Below are positions 1 to 8,663 of a stretch of 35,614 nt of DNA, piece after piece. This DNA comes from Myxococcales bacterium (GTDB taxonomy: Bacteria; Myxococcota_A; Polyangia; Polyangiales; Polyangiaceae), in the NCBI GenBank assembly GCA_020430845.1, contig JAGQJA010000064.1:12009-47622 (forward strand). Reading direction: 5' to 3'. Position 1 is the stretch's first letter. Each line of letters begins with the position of its first letter. The translations under genes and the position numbers were made by a program. Under the pieces are notes generated by a model. The model was not told the origin of the DNA and searched no databases. It saw nothing but the letters and a program-made list of their open reading frames with translations.

Positions 1-768
<768 letters not shown>

Positions 769-774
<6 letters not shown>

Positions 775-786
775 CAGCCGCTACTT
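769..786. terminator. Bidirectional hairpin containing both stop codons
   Basis: A perfect 7-bp stem AAGTAGC (769-775) / GCTACTT (780-786) has loop AGCC. The TAG stop of the fumarase (772-774) lies in the left arm and the TAG stop of the kinase (781-783, minus) in the right arm. No T-tract. A role as a shared terminator is inferred from position and symmetry. Confidence 0.6.
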
Positions 787-2319
787 GCGTCCGCCGAACT
801 CGCTGAGGTCGCCGCCTGGCTTGGCCGGCGCGGCGGTCTTGGCGGTCGCCGGCTTGGTCGCGGCGCTCGCCGTCGGCGCGGGTTTGGTCGCGGTCGCCGG
901 GCTCGTGGGCGATGCGGTCGGCTTGGGCGCCAGCGCGGCGGGACGTGGCTCGGTCGCGGCGGCCGTGGGCGGCGTGAGCTCGATCGCGCTCGGCGCCGGG
1001 GCGAGCGCGGATGTCGGCGTGCCGGTCACGGGCGGCGCGGCGGGCGCTCCGACGCTGGCGGGCTCGGGCGGCGGGATCGGCGCAGGATCGACGCGAGGCT
1101 CGGTGGCCTTCGCCGTCGCCGGCGCGTCGTGGGCGCGCGAGCGCATCCCCAGCCCCACACCGGCAGTGATCGCGAGCGAGACGCCCACCCCCGCGAGGAT
1201 GGGCACCCACGGCCGCCGCGCCCTACGGATCGGCGCGAGCGTCGAGTCTCCCAGCGTCACGTGCGCCGAGACCGACGCGGGCGACTCGGTGCGCACGGCC
1301 ACACGCGGCTCGACGCCCGAGCGCGAGCTGCTCAGGGCAGGCGGCGGCTCCGATACGCCCGCGGTGCGAAGGCGCGGCGAGGTCGACACACGCACGATGC
1401 GCCCCGCCGATCGCACGCCGTCCTCGCTCGCGAACGGGATGAGGGCGCCCGCGAGCTCACCGATGTCGGGGTAGCGCTCCTCGCGCGGCTTGCGCAGGCA
1501 TCGCCCGATGACCGCGTCGAGCTCGGCGGGGACGCTGGGGTTGGCCGCTGTGACGCGCTTGGGCTCCTCCATGAGGATGCTCACGCAGAGCTCCGCGGTG
1601 GTCTCGCCGCCGAAGGGGAGATCGTTCGCGACGAGCTTGTAGAGCAGCGTGCCCAGCGCCCAGATGTCGGTGCGCGTGTCCACGTCCTTGGGCGCGCGGA
1701 GCTGCTCGGGCGACATGTAGTGCGGCGAGCCGATCATCACGCTGCTCTGCGTGAGCGGGTCGGTGCCCGACTCTGCGGCCTCGGCGAGGGGCACGACCTT
1801 CGAGATCCCGAAGTCGAGGATCTTCACCAGCGGCGAGCCGTCGGCGCGCTCGGTCAAGAAGAGGTTCGCCGGCTTGAGGTCGCGGTGCACGATGCCCATG
1901 CGGTGCGCCTCGGCGAGCGCTTCACACGCCTGGAGCACGTAGTCGACGGCCTGCTGCACGGGGAGCGGGCCGCCTTGACGGAGCCGCTGCGAGAGGTCGA
2001 CGCCCTCGAGGTACTCCATGATCATGTAGGGCAGACCCTGCTCGGTCTCGCCCACGTCGATCACCCGCGCGACGTGCTCGCTCTTGATGCGCGCCGCCGC
2101 ACGCGCCTCGCGCGCAAAGCGCTCGACGACGTCGGGCTTCTCGAGCGCCGACGGTCGCAACATCTTGATGGCCACCTTCTGGCCGAGCTGCACGTGGCGG
2201 CCGAGCAGCACGATGCCCATGCCGCCGGCAGCGAGCGCGCGGTCGACGCGGTACTTGCCAGCGATGACCGTCCCTTCGGGCAAAGGGAGCGCGGTCTCCG
2301 TCGTCCCGACTGCGGACAT
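781..2319 (-). CDS. Membrane-anchored Ser/Thr protein kinase (Hanks type)
   Basis: 512 residues. The N-terminal kinase domain spans about 21-295: glycine loop AAGGMG (30-35), ATP-binding Lys52 in VAIKML, catalytic loop HRDLKPAN with Asp147, DFG at 169-171 and SPE at 204-206, so an active kinase is predicted. A single transmembrane helix at about 371-392 (WVPILAGVGVSLAITAGVG) follows a basic stretch. The remaining 120 residues are an Ala/Pro/Thr-rich tail ending in a short charged segment. The kinase domain is therefore cytoplasmic and the tail periplasmic. No PASTA or other known sensor domain is visible, so the input signal is unknown. It lies 13 bases downstream of a lipoprotein gene but has its own -10-like box, which abuts that gene's stop codon. 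Confidence 0.93.
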   Translation of the reverse strand: MSAVGTTETALPLPEGTVIAGKYRVDRALAAGGMGIVLLGRHVQLGQKVAIKMLRPSALEKPDVVERFAREARAAARIKSEHVARVIDVGETEQGLPYMIMEYLEGVDLSQRLRQGGPLPVQQAVDYVLQACEALAEAHRMGIVHRDLKPANLFLTERADGSPLVKILDFGISKVVPLAEAAESGTDPLTQSSVMIGSPHYMSPEQLRAPKDVDTRTDIWALGTLLYKLVANDLPFGGETTAELCVSILMEEPKRVTAANPSVPAELDAVIGRCLRKPREERYPDIGELAGALIPFASEDGVRSAGRIVRVSTSPRLRTAGVSEPPPALSSSRSGVEPRVAVRTESPASVSAHVTLGDSTLAPIRRARRPWVPILAGVGVSLAITAGVGLGMRSRAHDAPATAKATEPRVDPAPIPPPEPASVGAPAAPPVTGTPTSALAPAPSAIELTPPTAAATEPRPAALAPKPTASPTSPATATKPAPTASAATKPATAKTAAPAKPGGDLSEFGGRK

Positions 2320-2326
2320 CTCGAAG

Positions 2327-2332
2327 ATCGTA
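2327..2332 (-). promoter_or_regulatory. -10-like box for the Ser/Thr kinase
   Basis: TACGAT on the minus strand, 7 bases before the ATG at 2319 and directly after the TGA stop of the upstream lipoprotein. Predicted leader is 0-2 bases. No clear -35 box. Confidence 0.5.
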
Positions 2333-3526
2333 TCAGTGGCAGGGGTTGCCGGCGACCGCAGACTGATTGACGGTGCACTCGCCCGGGATGGGGATCTCGG
2401 GCGCTTGCGGCTGGATGGGCAAGGCCGTGCCGGTGGATGTGCCGCTGGGTGCGCACCTGTAGTACCGCGCCGAGCCGCAGTAGTCGTTGACGCCCGCTCC
2501 GCCTCGCCCCGACATCGCCGGACCGAGCCCTTCGCCGGCGCAGTACTTCACTGTGCACGTGGAGAAGTGGCCGGTGCCCGGCTGCTCTTGTTCGACGCCG
2601 TTGCAGTCGTAGTCGAACGACACGACCGTCGAGCCGGGCTTCGTGAAGCCTCTGTTGAAATACTCGGTCTGGCCGGGGCGCACCTGGGGGTTGCTGTCGT
2701 CGCAGTCTCCGGCCACCGGCGCCCAGCCTGCGCCGCCTTGCCCGGGGCAGGCCTTCTTGGTCGACGTCGCGACGCCGACGCCGTCGCCGTCGCCGTCTTT
2801 GTAGAACACCTGGAGCGCCACGCACGGCCCGCTCGGGTTGCCGTCGCAGTGCTCGAAGCCGGGACGACACTCGATCGTGCACGTGCCCTTCGTGCACGTC
2901 GGGTCGCCGTTGGTGTTGCCGGGGCACGCCTTGTTGCACTGGCCGCAGTGGGTGGCCGTCGTCTCGATGTCGACGCACGACGAGCCGCACTGCGTGAGCG
3001 CCCCGCAGTCTGCGGCGCAGCCTCCGCCGACGCCGCCGTCGGGCGTCGCCTGTCGACACACCTGGGCCACGGCGCAGGCGACCTGGCACGAGCCGCACGT
3101 CTCGGCGCTCGTCAGGTCGAACGTGCAGCCCTTGGCGTCGTCTTGGCAGGCGCCGTAGCCCGGGCGACACGTGGCGGCCGCGCACTGCCCGCTCGGGTTG
3201 CACTTGAGCAGCTTGGCGTTGGGGAGCGAGCACGGCGCGCAGCTCTCGCTCGAGCAGCCGAACTCGGGGTCGGTCGTCGAGACGCACGTGCCGTTGCACG
3301 CCTTCTGTCCCTGCGGGCACGCCCCGGTGTCGGCGCCCGCCTCGGGCACCTCGGCCACGAGCCCGGGGGCTTGACCGTCGCCATCGGCAGACGCGGCGAG
3401 CTTGCGCTCCTTGTCGGCGCCGATGAGCTGCGAGCACGCGAACGGCGCGAGCGCCACGCACGCGAGCACCAGCGCGAGCGATCGGCGCTCGCGGGCGCGC
3501 CGCTTGTTCTGCGCATGCGAGGACAC
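2333..3526 (-). CDS. Cys-rich lipoprotein with MopE-like metal-binding motif
   Basis: 397 residues from the GTG at 3526. This start gives a compact lipoprotein signal (basic N-terminus, LALVLACVALAPFA, lipobox Cys31); no in-frame ATG exists nearby, and the frame stays open far upstream only by chance. The mature part is rich in paired cysteines in repeats of the CGSCQVAC / CGQCNKAC kind. Around residues 243-308 there is a DGDGDGVG stretch, then GDCDDSNPQVRPGQTE, then DYDCNG, which is the layout of the putative metal-binding motif (PF11617 type) found in MopE-like proteins. It is expected in the outer membrane or at the cell surface, possibly binding calcium or copper. No catalytic domain is recognised. 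A CATAAT box precedes the start. Confidence 0.85.
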   Translation of the reverse strand: MSSHAQNKRRARERRSLALVLACVALAPFACSQLIGADKERKLAASADGDGQAPGLVAEVPEAGADTGACPQGQKACNGTCVSTTDPEFGCSSESCAPCSLPNAKLLKCNPSGQCAAATCRPGYGACQDDAKGCTFDLTSAETCGSCQVACAVAQVCRQATPDGGVGGGCAADCGALTQCGSSCVDIETTATHCGQCNKACPGNTNGDPTCTKGTCTIECRPGFEHCDGNPSGPCVALQVFYKDGDGDGVGVATSTKKACPGQGGAGWAPVAGDCDDSNPQVRPGQTEYFNRGFTKPGSTVVSFDYDCNGVEQEQPGTGHFSTCTVKYCAGEGLGPAMSGRGGAGVNDYCGSARYYRCAPSGTSTGTALPIQPQAPEIPIPGECTVNQSAVAGNPCH

Positions 3527-3535
3527 GAGCTTCTC

Positions 3536-3541
3536 ATTATG
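3536..3541 (-). promoter_or_regulatory. -10-like box for the Cys-rich lipoprotein
   Basis: CATAAT on the minus strand, 9 bases before the GTG at 3526. It supports this GTG as the start and predicts a near-leaderless mRNA. Confidence 0.45.
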
Positions 3542-3553
3542 GCTCGACCCCGT

Positions 3554-3559
3554 GATAAT
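3554..3559 (+). promoter_or_regulatory. -10-like box for the TPR/PEGA protein
   Basis: GATAAT, 9 bases before the ATG at 3569. It lies back to back with the divergent CATAAT box at 3536-3541; the two start codons are only 42 bases apart. Confidence 0.5.
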
Positions 3560-3568
3560 CTGCAACGG

Positions 3569-4603
3569 ATGCTGGCCGCACTGCGTTCGCGTCACGCCCG
3601 CCCTCGCGCTCTTCGGTCCAAAGCGGGCGGCCGGGCGCGCCCCTTGTCGCTCGCCTTTGCCCTCGCGACCGCGTCGCTCGTGACGACGCCGCTCGCGCGC
3701 GCACAAGGAGGGGGCGACAAGGCCGCCGCGCAGTCGCTCTTCGACGAGGGCAAGGCGCTCCTGACCGGGGGAAAGGTGGCGGAGGCGTGCCCCAAGCTCG
3801 AGGAGAGCCTGCGCCTCGATCCGGGCATCGGCACGATGCTCTTCTTGGGCGAGTGCTGGGAGCGGCAGGGCCGCACGGCGAGCGCGTGGGCGCAGTTCAA
3901 GGAGGCCGAGTCGCAGGCCGAAAAGCAGGCGGATCCGCGCCAGAGCATCGCCCGGGATCGCGCGGCGCGTCTGGCGCCCGACCTCTCCAAGCTGGTCGTC
4001 GACGTGCCCAAGGAGAGCGCCATCGAGGGGCTCGTCGTGACGCGCGACGGCACCGAGATCGGCCGCGCGCTCTGGGGGCGCCCGACGCCCGTCGATCCCG
4101 GCGAGCACACCGTCCGCGCCACCGCGCCGGGCCACGTGGCGTGGGAGTCGAAGGTCACCGTGGGCAAGCGCGCCGACACGGTGTCGGCGTCGGTGCCGCT
4201 CCTCGTCGCCGAGGCTGTCGCGCGACCACCTGCGCCTACACCCACCCCGTCGCCGATCGCGCCGCCTGCCGAGCAGCCCGACGGACGCGGCGGCACGCAG
4301 CGCGCGATAGGGCTCGGGCTCGGCGTGGCAGGCCTCGTCGGCGCGGGGCTCGGCGCGGGCTTCGGGCTCTCGGCGATCGCCAAGAACAATCGGGCCGACG
4401 CCGAGTGCCCAGGTGGGGCGTGCTCCCAAGAGGGCGTGACGGCGGGCGACGACGCGCGGCAGCAAGGCAACATCTCGACGATCGCGTTCGTGGTGGGAGG
4501 TGTGCTGCTCGCGGGCGGCGCGGTGCTCTTCTTCACGGCGCCGCGCGCGCCCAAGTCCACGGCGCTGCGTCCGACGCCCTCGGGCCTCTCGTTCACGTTC
4601 TGA
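3569..4603 (+). CDS. TPR and PEGA-like envelope protein with two C-terminal membrane helices
   Basis: 344 residues. A signal or anchor segment is at about 24-46 (ending PLARAQ). A TPR-like helical region spans about 50-115 (SLFDEGKALLTGGKVAEACPK, then LDPGIGTMLFLGECWERQGR), followed by a beta-rich PEGA-like domain at 140-205 (VDPGEHTVRATAPGH), a Pro/Thr linker, and hydrophobic helices at about 246-270 and 303-323. This architecture is common in Polyangiales envelope proteins of unknown function. An in-frame ATG at 3539 would add ten residues, but the GATAAT box at 3554 lies between the two and favours 3569. A GC-rich hairpin follows the stop. Confidence 0.85.
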   Translation: MLAALRSRHARPRALRSKAGGRARPLSLAFALATASLVTTPLARAQGGGDKAAAQSLFDEGKALLTGGKVAEACPKLEESLRLDPGIGTMLFLGECWERQGRTASAWAQFKEAESQAEKQADPRQSIARDRAARLAPDLSKLVVDVPKESAIEGLVVTRDGTEIGRALWGRPTPVDPGEHTVRATAPGHVAWESKVTVGKRADTVSASVPLLVAEAVARPPAPTPTPSPIAPPAEQPDGRGGTQRAIGLGLGVAGLVGAGLGAGFGLSAIAKNNRADAECPGGACSQEGVTAGDDARQQGNISTIAFVVGGVLLAGGAVLFFTAPRAPKSTALRPTPSGLSFTF

Positions 4604-4604
4604 T

Positions 4605-4632
4605 GCTCGGGCTCCGCAGCGCGGGCCCGGGC
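4605..4632 (+). terminator. GC-rich hairpin after the TPR/PEGA gene
   Basis: GCTCGGGC (4605-4612) pairs with GCCCGGGC (4625-4632), 8 bp with one G-U, 12-base loop. It starts two bases after the stop and ends just before the next gene's -10-like box. No T-tract. Confidence 0.45.
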
Positions 4633-4635
4633 CTG

Positions 4636-4641
4636 TAGCCT
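4636..4641 (+). promoter_or_regulatory. -10-like box for the symporter
   Basis: TAGCCT, 8 bases before the ATG at 4650. The same hexamer precedes the DUF924 gene (25664-25669, minus). Confidence 0.5.
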
Positions 4642-4649
4642 CGGTCCCG

Positions 4650-6407
4650 ATGCGCCTCGCGCCGATCGACTGGGCCATTGTCGCCCTCTTCCTCGCCGCG
4701 TCGCTCGCCGCGGGCGTGTGGGCGTCGAGGCGCGCGAGCCGCGACGCCGAGTCGTACTTCTTGTCGGGGCGGCGTATGCCGTGGTGGCTGCTCGGCTTCT
4801 CGATGGTCGCGACGACGTTCTCGACCGACACGCCCAACCTCGTCACGGACATCGTCCGGCGCGGCGGCGTCGCCGGGAACTGGTCGTGGTGGGCGTTCTT
4901 GCTCACGGGCATGCTCACGGTGTTCGTCTACGCGGCGCTGTGGCGGCGCACCGGCGTGACCACCGACGTCGAGTTCTACGAGCTGCGATACGGCGGCCGG
5001 CCGGGAGCGCTCCTTCGCGGCTTTCGCGCGCTCTACCTCGGCGTGCTCGTCAACGTGCTCATCATGGCGAGCGTCCACCTCGCGGCCATCAAGATCGGCG
5101 GCGTGATGCTCGGCCTCGGCCCGGTGCCCACGTTGCTCGTGGCGGGCGTGGTCACCGTGATCTTCACCAGCCTCGGCGGCTTGCTGGGGGTGCTCGTCAC
5201 CGACTTCGTGCTCTTCATCGCCGCGCTCTCGGGCGCGGTCGTCGCGGCGGTCGTCGCCCTGCGCCACCCCGATGTGGGTGGGCTGAGCGGTCTGCTCTCG
5301 CACGCGTCGGTCCGCGGAAGGCTCGCGTTCTTTCCCGAGCCGGGGTCGGCCGAGATGGTCACGCTGCTCGTGGTCCCGCTCGGCGTGCAGTGGTGGAGCA
5401 CGTGGTACCCGGGCTCCGAGCCGGGAGGTGGCGGCTACGTGGCGCAGCGCATGCTCGCCGCCAAGGACGAGAGACACGCGGTGCTCGCGACGCTCTTCTT
5501 CAACGCCGCCCACTACGCGCTCCGGCCCTGGCCGTGGATCGTCGTCGCGCTCGCGTCCGTCGTCGTCTACCCCGACACGGCGTCGCTCGCGCGTGCCTTC
5601 CCCGGCGTCGACCCGAGCGTCGTGCGCGACGACATGGCGTACCCCGCGATGCTCACGCTGCTCGGCCCCGGCGCGCTCGGCTTCGTCGTCGCGTCGCTCG
5701 TCGCCGCCTACATGTCGACGATCTCCACCCACCTCAACTGGGGCGCGAGCTACGTCGTCAAAGACTTCTACGAGCGCTTCGTGCGCAAGGAGGCGTCGGC
5801 CCGCGAGCTCGTGCTCGTGGGTCGGGTCGCCACGGTGCTCATGCTCGTGCTCTCGGCGCTCGTGGCGCTCTCGCTGCACAGCGCGCTCGACGCGTTCGAG
5901 CTGCTGCTGCACGTCGGCGCGGGCACGGGGCTGCTCTTCATCCTCCGGTGGTTCTGGTGGCGCATCAACGCGTACTCCGAGCTCGCCGCGATGCTCGCGT
6001 CGGCCGGCGTCGCGCTGTGGCTCCGCGTCGCGCCGCCCGCGGGGCTACCCGCTTGGGCGACGCTCGTCGTCGGTGTCGGCGTGACGACGGTCGCGTGGGT
6101 GGGCGTCACGCTCGTCACCCCGCCCTCGAGCGACGACACCCTCTGCGCGTTCTACCGCAAGGCTCGCCCCGGCGGCCCCGGGTGGGCGCGCGTGCGTGCG
6201 TCTCTCGAGGCGCGCGGACAGGCCGAGCCCGAGCCGGCGTGGCCGGTGCCCTTGGGGCTCACGCGCGCCGCGCTCGCCGTGCTGAGTGTGTATTGTGCAC
6301 TCTTCACCATCGGCAGCGTGCTCTACGGGAGGTGGGCGCTCGCGGTCGGCCTCGCGGTCGTGTGCGCGTCGGGCGCGGCAGCGCTCCGTCGGCTGCGCGT
6401 CGTGTAG
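4650..6407 (+). CDS. Sodium:solute symporter family protein
   Basis: 585 residues, strongly hydrophobic with about 13 predicted membrane helices. Family features are an N-terminal helix followed by SYFLSGRRMPWWLLGFSMVAT, the FSTDTPNLVTD segment, and AYMSTISTHLNWGASYVVKDFY at about 353-374, which corresponds to the helix carrying the Na2-site serines in the SSS family (PF00474). It is an inner-membrane, probably Na+-coupled, importer; the substrate cannot be read from the sequence. The C-terminal 60 residues are less conserved-looking and end in two more helices. The gene converges on the permease at 6433 with both stop codons in one imperfect stem. Confidence 0.9.
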   Translation: MRLAPIDWAIVALFLAASLAAGVWASRRASRDAESYFLSGRRMPWWLLGFSMVATTFSTDTPNLVTDIVRRGGVAGNWSWWAFLLTGMLTVFVYAALWRRTGVTTDVEFYELRYGGRPGALLRGFRALYLGVLVNVLIMASVHLAAIKIGGVMLGLGPVPTLLVAGVVTVIFTSLGGLLGVLVTDFVLFIAALSGAVVAAVVALRHPDVGGLSGLLSHASVRGRLAFFPEPGSAEMVTLLVVPLGVQWWSTWYPGSEPGGGGYVAQRMLAAKDERHAVLATLFFNAAHYALRPWPWIVVALASVVVYPDTASLARAFPGVDPSVVRDDMAYPAMLTLLGPGALGFVVASLVAAYMSTISTHLNWGASYVVKDFYERFVRKEASARELVLVGRVATVLMLVLSALVALSLHSALDAFELLLHVGAGTGLLFILRWFWWRINAYSELAAMLASAGVALWLRVAPPAGLPAWATLVVGVGVTTVAWVGVTLVTPPSSDDTLCAFYRKARPGGPGWARVRASLEARGQAEPEPAWPVPLGLTRAALAVLSVYCALFTIGSVLYGRWALAVGLAVVCASGAAALRRLRVV

Positions 6408-6436
6408 CGCAGCGAGACGGCTCGGCGTCGCTCTAC
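6404..6436. terminator. Imperfect bidirectional hairpin with both stop codons
   Basis: GTAG (6404-6407) pairs with CTAC (6433-6436), and AGCGA-G-ACG inside pairs with CGT-CGCT with a bulge. The TAG stops of the symporter and of the convergent permease sit in the outer arms. No T-tract. Confidence 0.4.
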
Positions 6437-7713
6437 GGCGGCGCCAGGAGCCAGAGCATCACGAGCGAGAGCGTCAACGTCGGCAGGAGCACGAGCGTGC
6501 CCAGGCGCACGAACTTGCCGAGGCTGATCTCCACGCCCGCGCGGCGGAGCAGGTCCATCCAGAGCAGCCCGGCGAGCGAGCCGATCGGCAGCAGCCGAGG
6601 TCCGATGTCTCCGCCGATGAGCGCGGCGAGGAGCGGGCGGCTGCCGCCCTCGGAGCCGAGCGCCATCATGTCGAGGATCGACATCGGGTGGTTGTCGACG
6701 AGCGCGGAGCCGACCGCGGCGACGCCGCCCACCACCGCGAGCTCGTGGAGGCTCCCGCGCGGCGTGGCGCGGTAGACCTCGGCCAGGCGGTCGACGACAC
6801 CGACGTGGCGGAGCCCCACGACCACGAGGAAGACGCCCCAGAGGAACACGAGGATGTCGGGCGACACGTGCCGCAGCAACGCGCGGGGCGGAGCGACCCG
6901 GTAACGCCATGCGAGCAGCAGGCAAGACGCCGCGCCGGCGAGCGAGACGACCCAGATCGGGCCGCCCAGCCAGGCCATCAGCGGGTAGGCGCCGAAGACC
7001 GCCAGCAAGAGGACGACGGCGGGCCGCTCCGCACGGTGCGGCGGGCGGATCTCGACGGTCGCCGGGCTCGCCTCGACGGACGCGAGGAGGCGGCGGAAGT
7101 GGAGTCGCAGCACGACGAACGTGAGGATCGCCCCGGCGACGGAGATGGGGACCATCACCCTCGCGTACGCGTTGAAGCCGATGCCCGCGAACTCGGCCAC
7201 GATCATGTTCATCGGGTTCGAGATGACGAAGGGCGCGACGCCCGGGGCGAGGAAGACGGCGAACGCGAACGCGACCGTCATCTCGGGGCGGCCCGGGTAG
7301 AGCCTGCGCGTGAGCGCGACGACGAGCGGCGTGAGCAGGAGGATGGCCGCGTCGTTGTTGAGCAGCGAGGGCGTGACCACGCTGACGAAGAACACGAGCG
7401 CGAACGCACGCGAGGCCGACGTGCGACGCGCGTGGGCTTCGATGCGCTGCGCCAGACGATCGAACGCGCCGACCTCGTGCACCACCCCCGTCATGACCAT
7501 GATGCACGTCAGCGCGAGCAGAGGACGCCACTGGACGACGGCCGACGTGAGCATGTCGTCGAGCGTGAGGATGCCGAAGAGCGCCAGCAGCGTGACCCCG
7601 ACCAGCGCGGCGATGCCGGGCGTGAAGCGCAGCCCGCGCACGCCGAGGCGAGGTCGCGACACGGCGAGCATGACCGTCAACGCCAAGGTCGAGTACGCGA
7701 AAGCCTGCTCCAT
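6433..7713 (-). CDS. ArsB/NhaD-type ion transporter (IT superfamily permease)
   Basis: 426 residues with about 11 hydrophobic helices, close to the length of ArsB (about 430). Conserved features are VTPSLLNNDAAILLLTPLVV at about 112-131, ISNPMNMI, VDNHPMSIL and, near the end, GGDIGPRLLPIGSLAGLLW followed by ISLGKF. These match the ArsB/NhaD/CitMHS group. No arsR, arsC or arsA gene is nearby, so arsenite export is not supported by context; Na+/H+ exchange or organic-anion transport is equally possible. The ATG is preceded by GAGAGG on the minus strand, a modest ribosome site. A possible -10 (TACGTT, about 7764-7769, minus) would give a leader of about 45 bases. Confidence 0.85.
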   Translation of the reverse strand: MEQAFAYSTLALTVMLAVSRPRLGVRGLRFTPGIAALVGVTLLALFGILTLDDMLTSAVVQWRPLLALTCIMVMTGVVHEVGAFDRLAQRIEAHARRTSASRAFALVFFVSVVTPSLLNNDAAILLLTPLVVALTRRLYPGRPEMTVAFAFAVFLAPGVAPFVISNPMNMIVAEFAGIGFNAYARVMVPISVAGAILTFVVLRLHFRRLLASVEASPATVEIRPPHRAERPAVVLLLAVFGAYPLMAWLGGPIWVVSLAGAASCLLLAWRYRVAPPRALLRHVSPDILVFLWGVFLVVVGLRHVGVVDRLAEVYRATPRGSLHELAVVGGVAAVGSALVDNHPMSILDMMALGSEGGSRPLLAALIGGDIGPRLLPIGSLAGLLWMDLLRRAGVEISLGKFVRLGTLVLLPTLTLSLVMLWLLAPP

Positions 7714-7841
7714 CGTCCTCTCGGCCGGCGAACGAACCGCGTGCGGCCTCGCGCGACTTCTTCGAACGTAGCAGCGACGTGTGGGCGGCGGCCGCGCGCG
7801 TGGTTACACCGATGCAACATCTCGCGCACATCGACGCCGCG

Positions 7842-7856
7842 TCGTTCATGGAACGA
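7842..7856 (-). other. Inverted repeat downstream of the DUF829 gene
   Basis: TCGTTC (7842-7847) and GAACGA (7851-7856) form a perfect 6-bp inverted repeat with a 3-base centre, 27 bases past the stop of the DUF829 gene. It may be a terminator stem or an operator for the permease. The rest of 7714-7882 holds no credible ORF. Confidence 0.35.
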
Positions 7857-7882
7857 GCCACGATCGGCAGCCGTGCTGTGCC

Positions 7883-8602
7883 TCAGGCGTCTGCGTCGGC
7901 CCGCCGCGCGGTCTCTTCGACGACGCGCGTGTAGCGCTTGGGGTCCGACGGAAAGAGCAGCACGTGCCCCGCGTCGTCGAAGCAGTGCTCGCGCACCTCT
8001 GCCAGCGCACCCATGCGCGCGGCGAACGCCCTCACGTTGACGGCCGGCACCAGCTCGTCGCGTCCGCCGAAGGCGAAGACGTGTGGGCAGCGCGGGCCGC
8101 GGTCGAGCACGACGTCGGCCGCGCCGCGCATCGCGGAGGCCCAACCGGGGCGCAGGCGCTGGTACGCGAGGAACGCGCCGTAGAGCGCGGGCGTCACCGC
8201 GGGGACGTACGGACGCGGCTCGATGCGCAAGACACGCGCGGCGACCGGCATCATGCCGAGCGAGAAGCGCCGCGCAACCTCCGACGCGTCACGGGCGGCC
8301 CACAGCCCCGGCGAGCTGTCGAGCAGGACCGCACGCACCCCGCGCACGTCTGCGCCCGCGGCGAGCAGCGCCGCCCACGCCAAGAAGCCGTTGTCGCTGA
8401 ACAAATGTACCATGCACGTGTTGCCCTCGAGCGCGTCGAGGGCAGGGGCGACCGACCGGGCGAAGAGCCGCTGACTCACGAGGCCGCGGAGCGTCGATCC
8501 GATCACCGTCACGGGCGAGAGGCCCACCCGCCGATGCAGCCGTTCGTAGGCGGCCAGCTGCCGCGGCGTCGAGTTGCCCCAACCCAAGAGGAGCGAGCGC
8601 AC
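7883..8602 (-). CDS. DUF829/TMEM53-like alpha/beta hydrolase
   Basis: 239 residues from a GTG. The pattern fits the DUF829 (TMEM53) branch of alpha/beta hydrolases: an early strand and WGN motif, a nucleophile elbow VHLFSDNGF (Ser69), a strand with LLDSSPG (93-99), an acid GGRDELVP (Asp182) and a late His in DDAGHVLLF (His213). The catalytic triad is thus complete by eye. Substrate is unknown. Bacterial members are less often discussed than the eukaryotic membrane forms; here no membrane anchor is seen and the protein should be cytoplasmic. The start codon is not decided by a strong ribosome site. Confidence 0.78.
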   Translation of the reverse strand: MRSLLLGWGNSTPRQLAAYERLHRRVGLSPVTVIGSTLRGLVSQRLFARSVAPALDALEGNTCMVHLFSDNGFLAWAALLAAGADVRGVRAVLLDSSPGLWAARDASEVARRFSLGMMPVAARVLRIEPRPYVPAVTPALYGAFLAYQRLRPGWASAMRGAADVVLDRGPRCPHVFAFGGRDELVPAVNVRAFAARMGALAEVREHCFDDAGHVLLFPSDPKRYTRVVEETARRADADA

Positions 8603-8663
8603 CCCCGCTCCCTACCTGGCGTGCCCACCTGGGCGCAAGCTGCTACGCTCGTATGTGAATTTC

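Noticed and set aside
2084-4603. 839-residue version of the TPR/PEGA protein
   Set aside because: The first 495 residues are a shadow of the kinase and lipoprotein genes; the export signal and -10-like box place the start at 3569.
2333-4918. 861-residue version of the Cys-rich lipoprotein
   Set aside because: The N-terminal 460 residues are the reverse shadow of the TPR/PEGA gene and symporter start; the lipoprotein signal begins at 3526.
6433-7713. Arsenic resistance operon
   Set aside because: Only an ArsB/NhaD-type permease is present; there is no arsR, arsC or arsA nearby, so arsenite export is not claimed.
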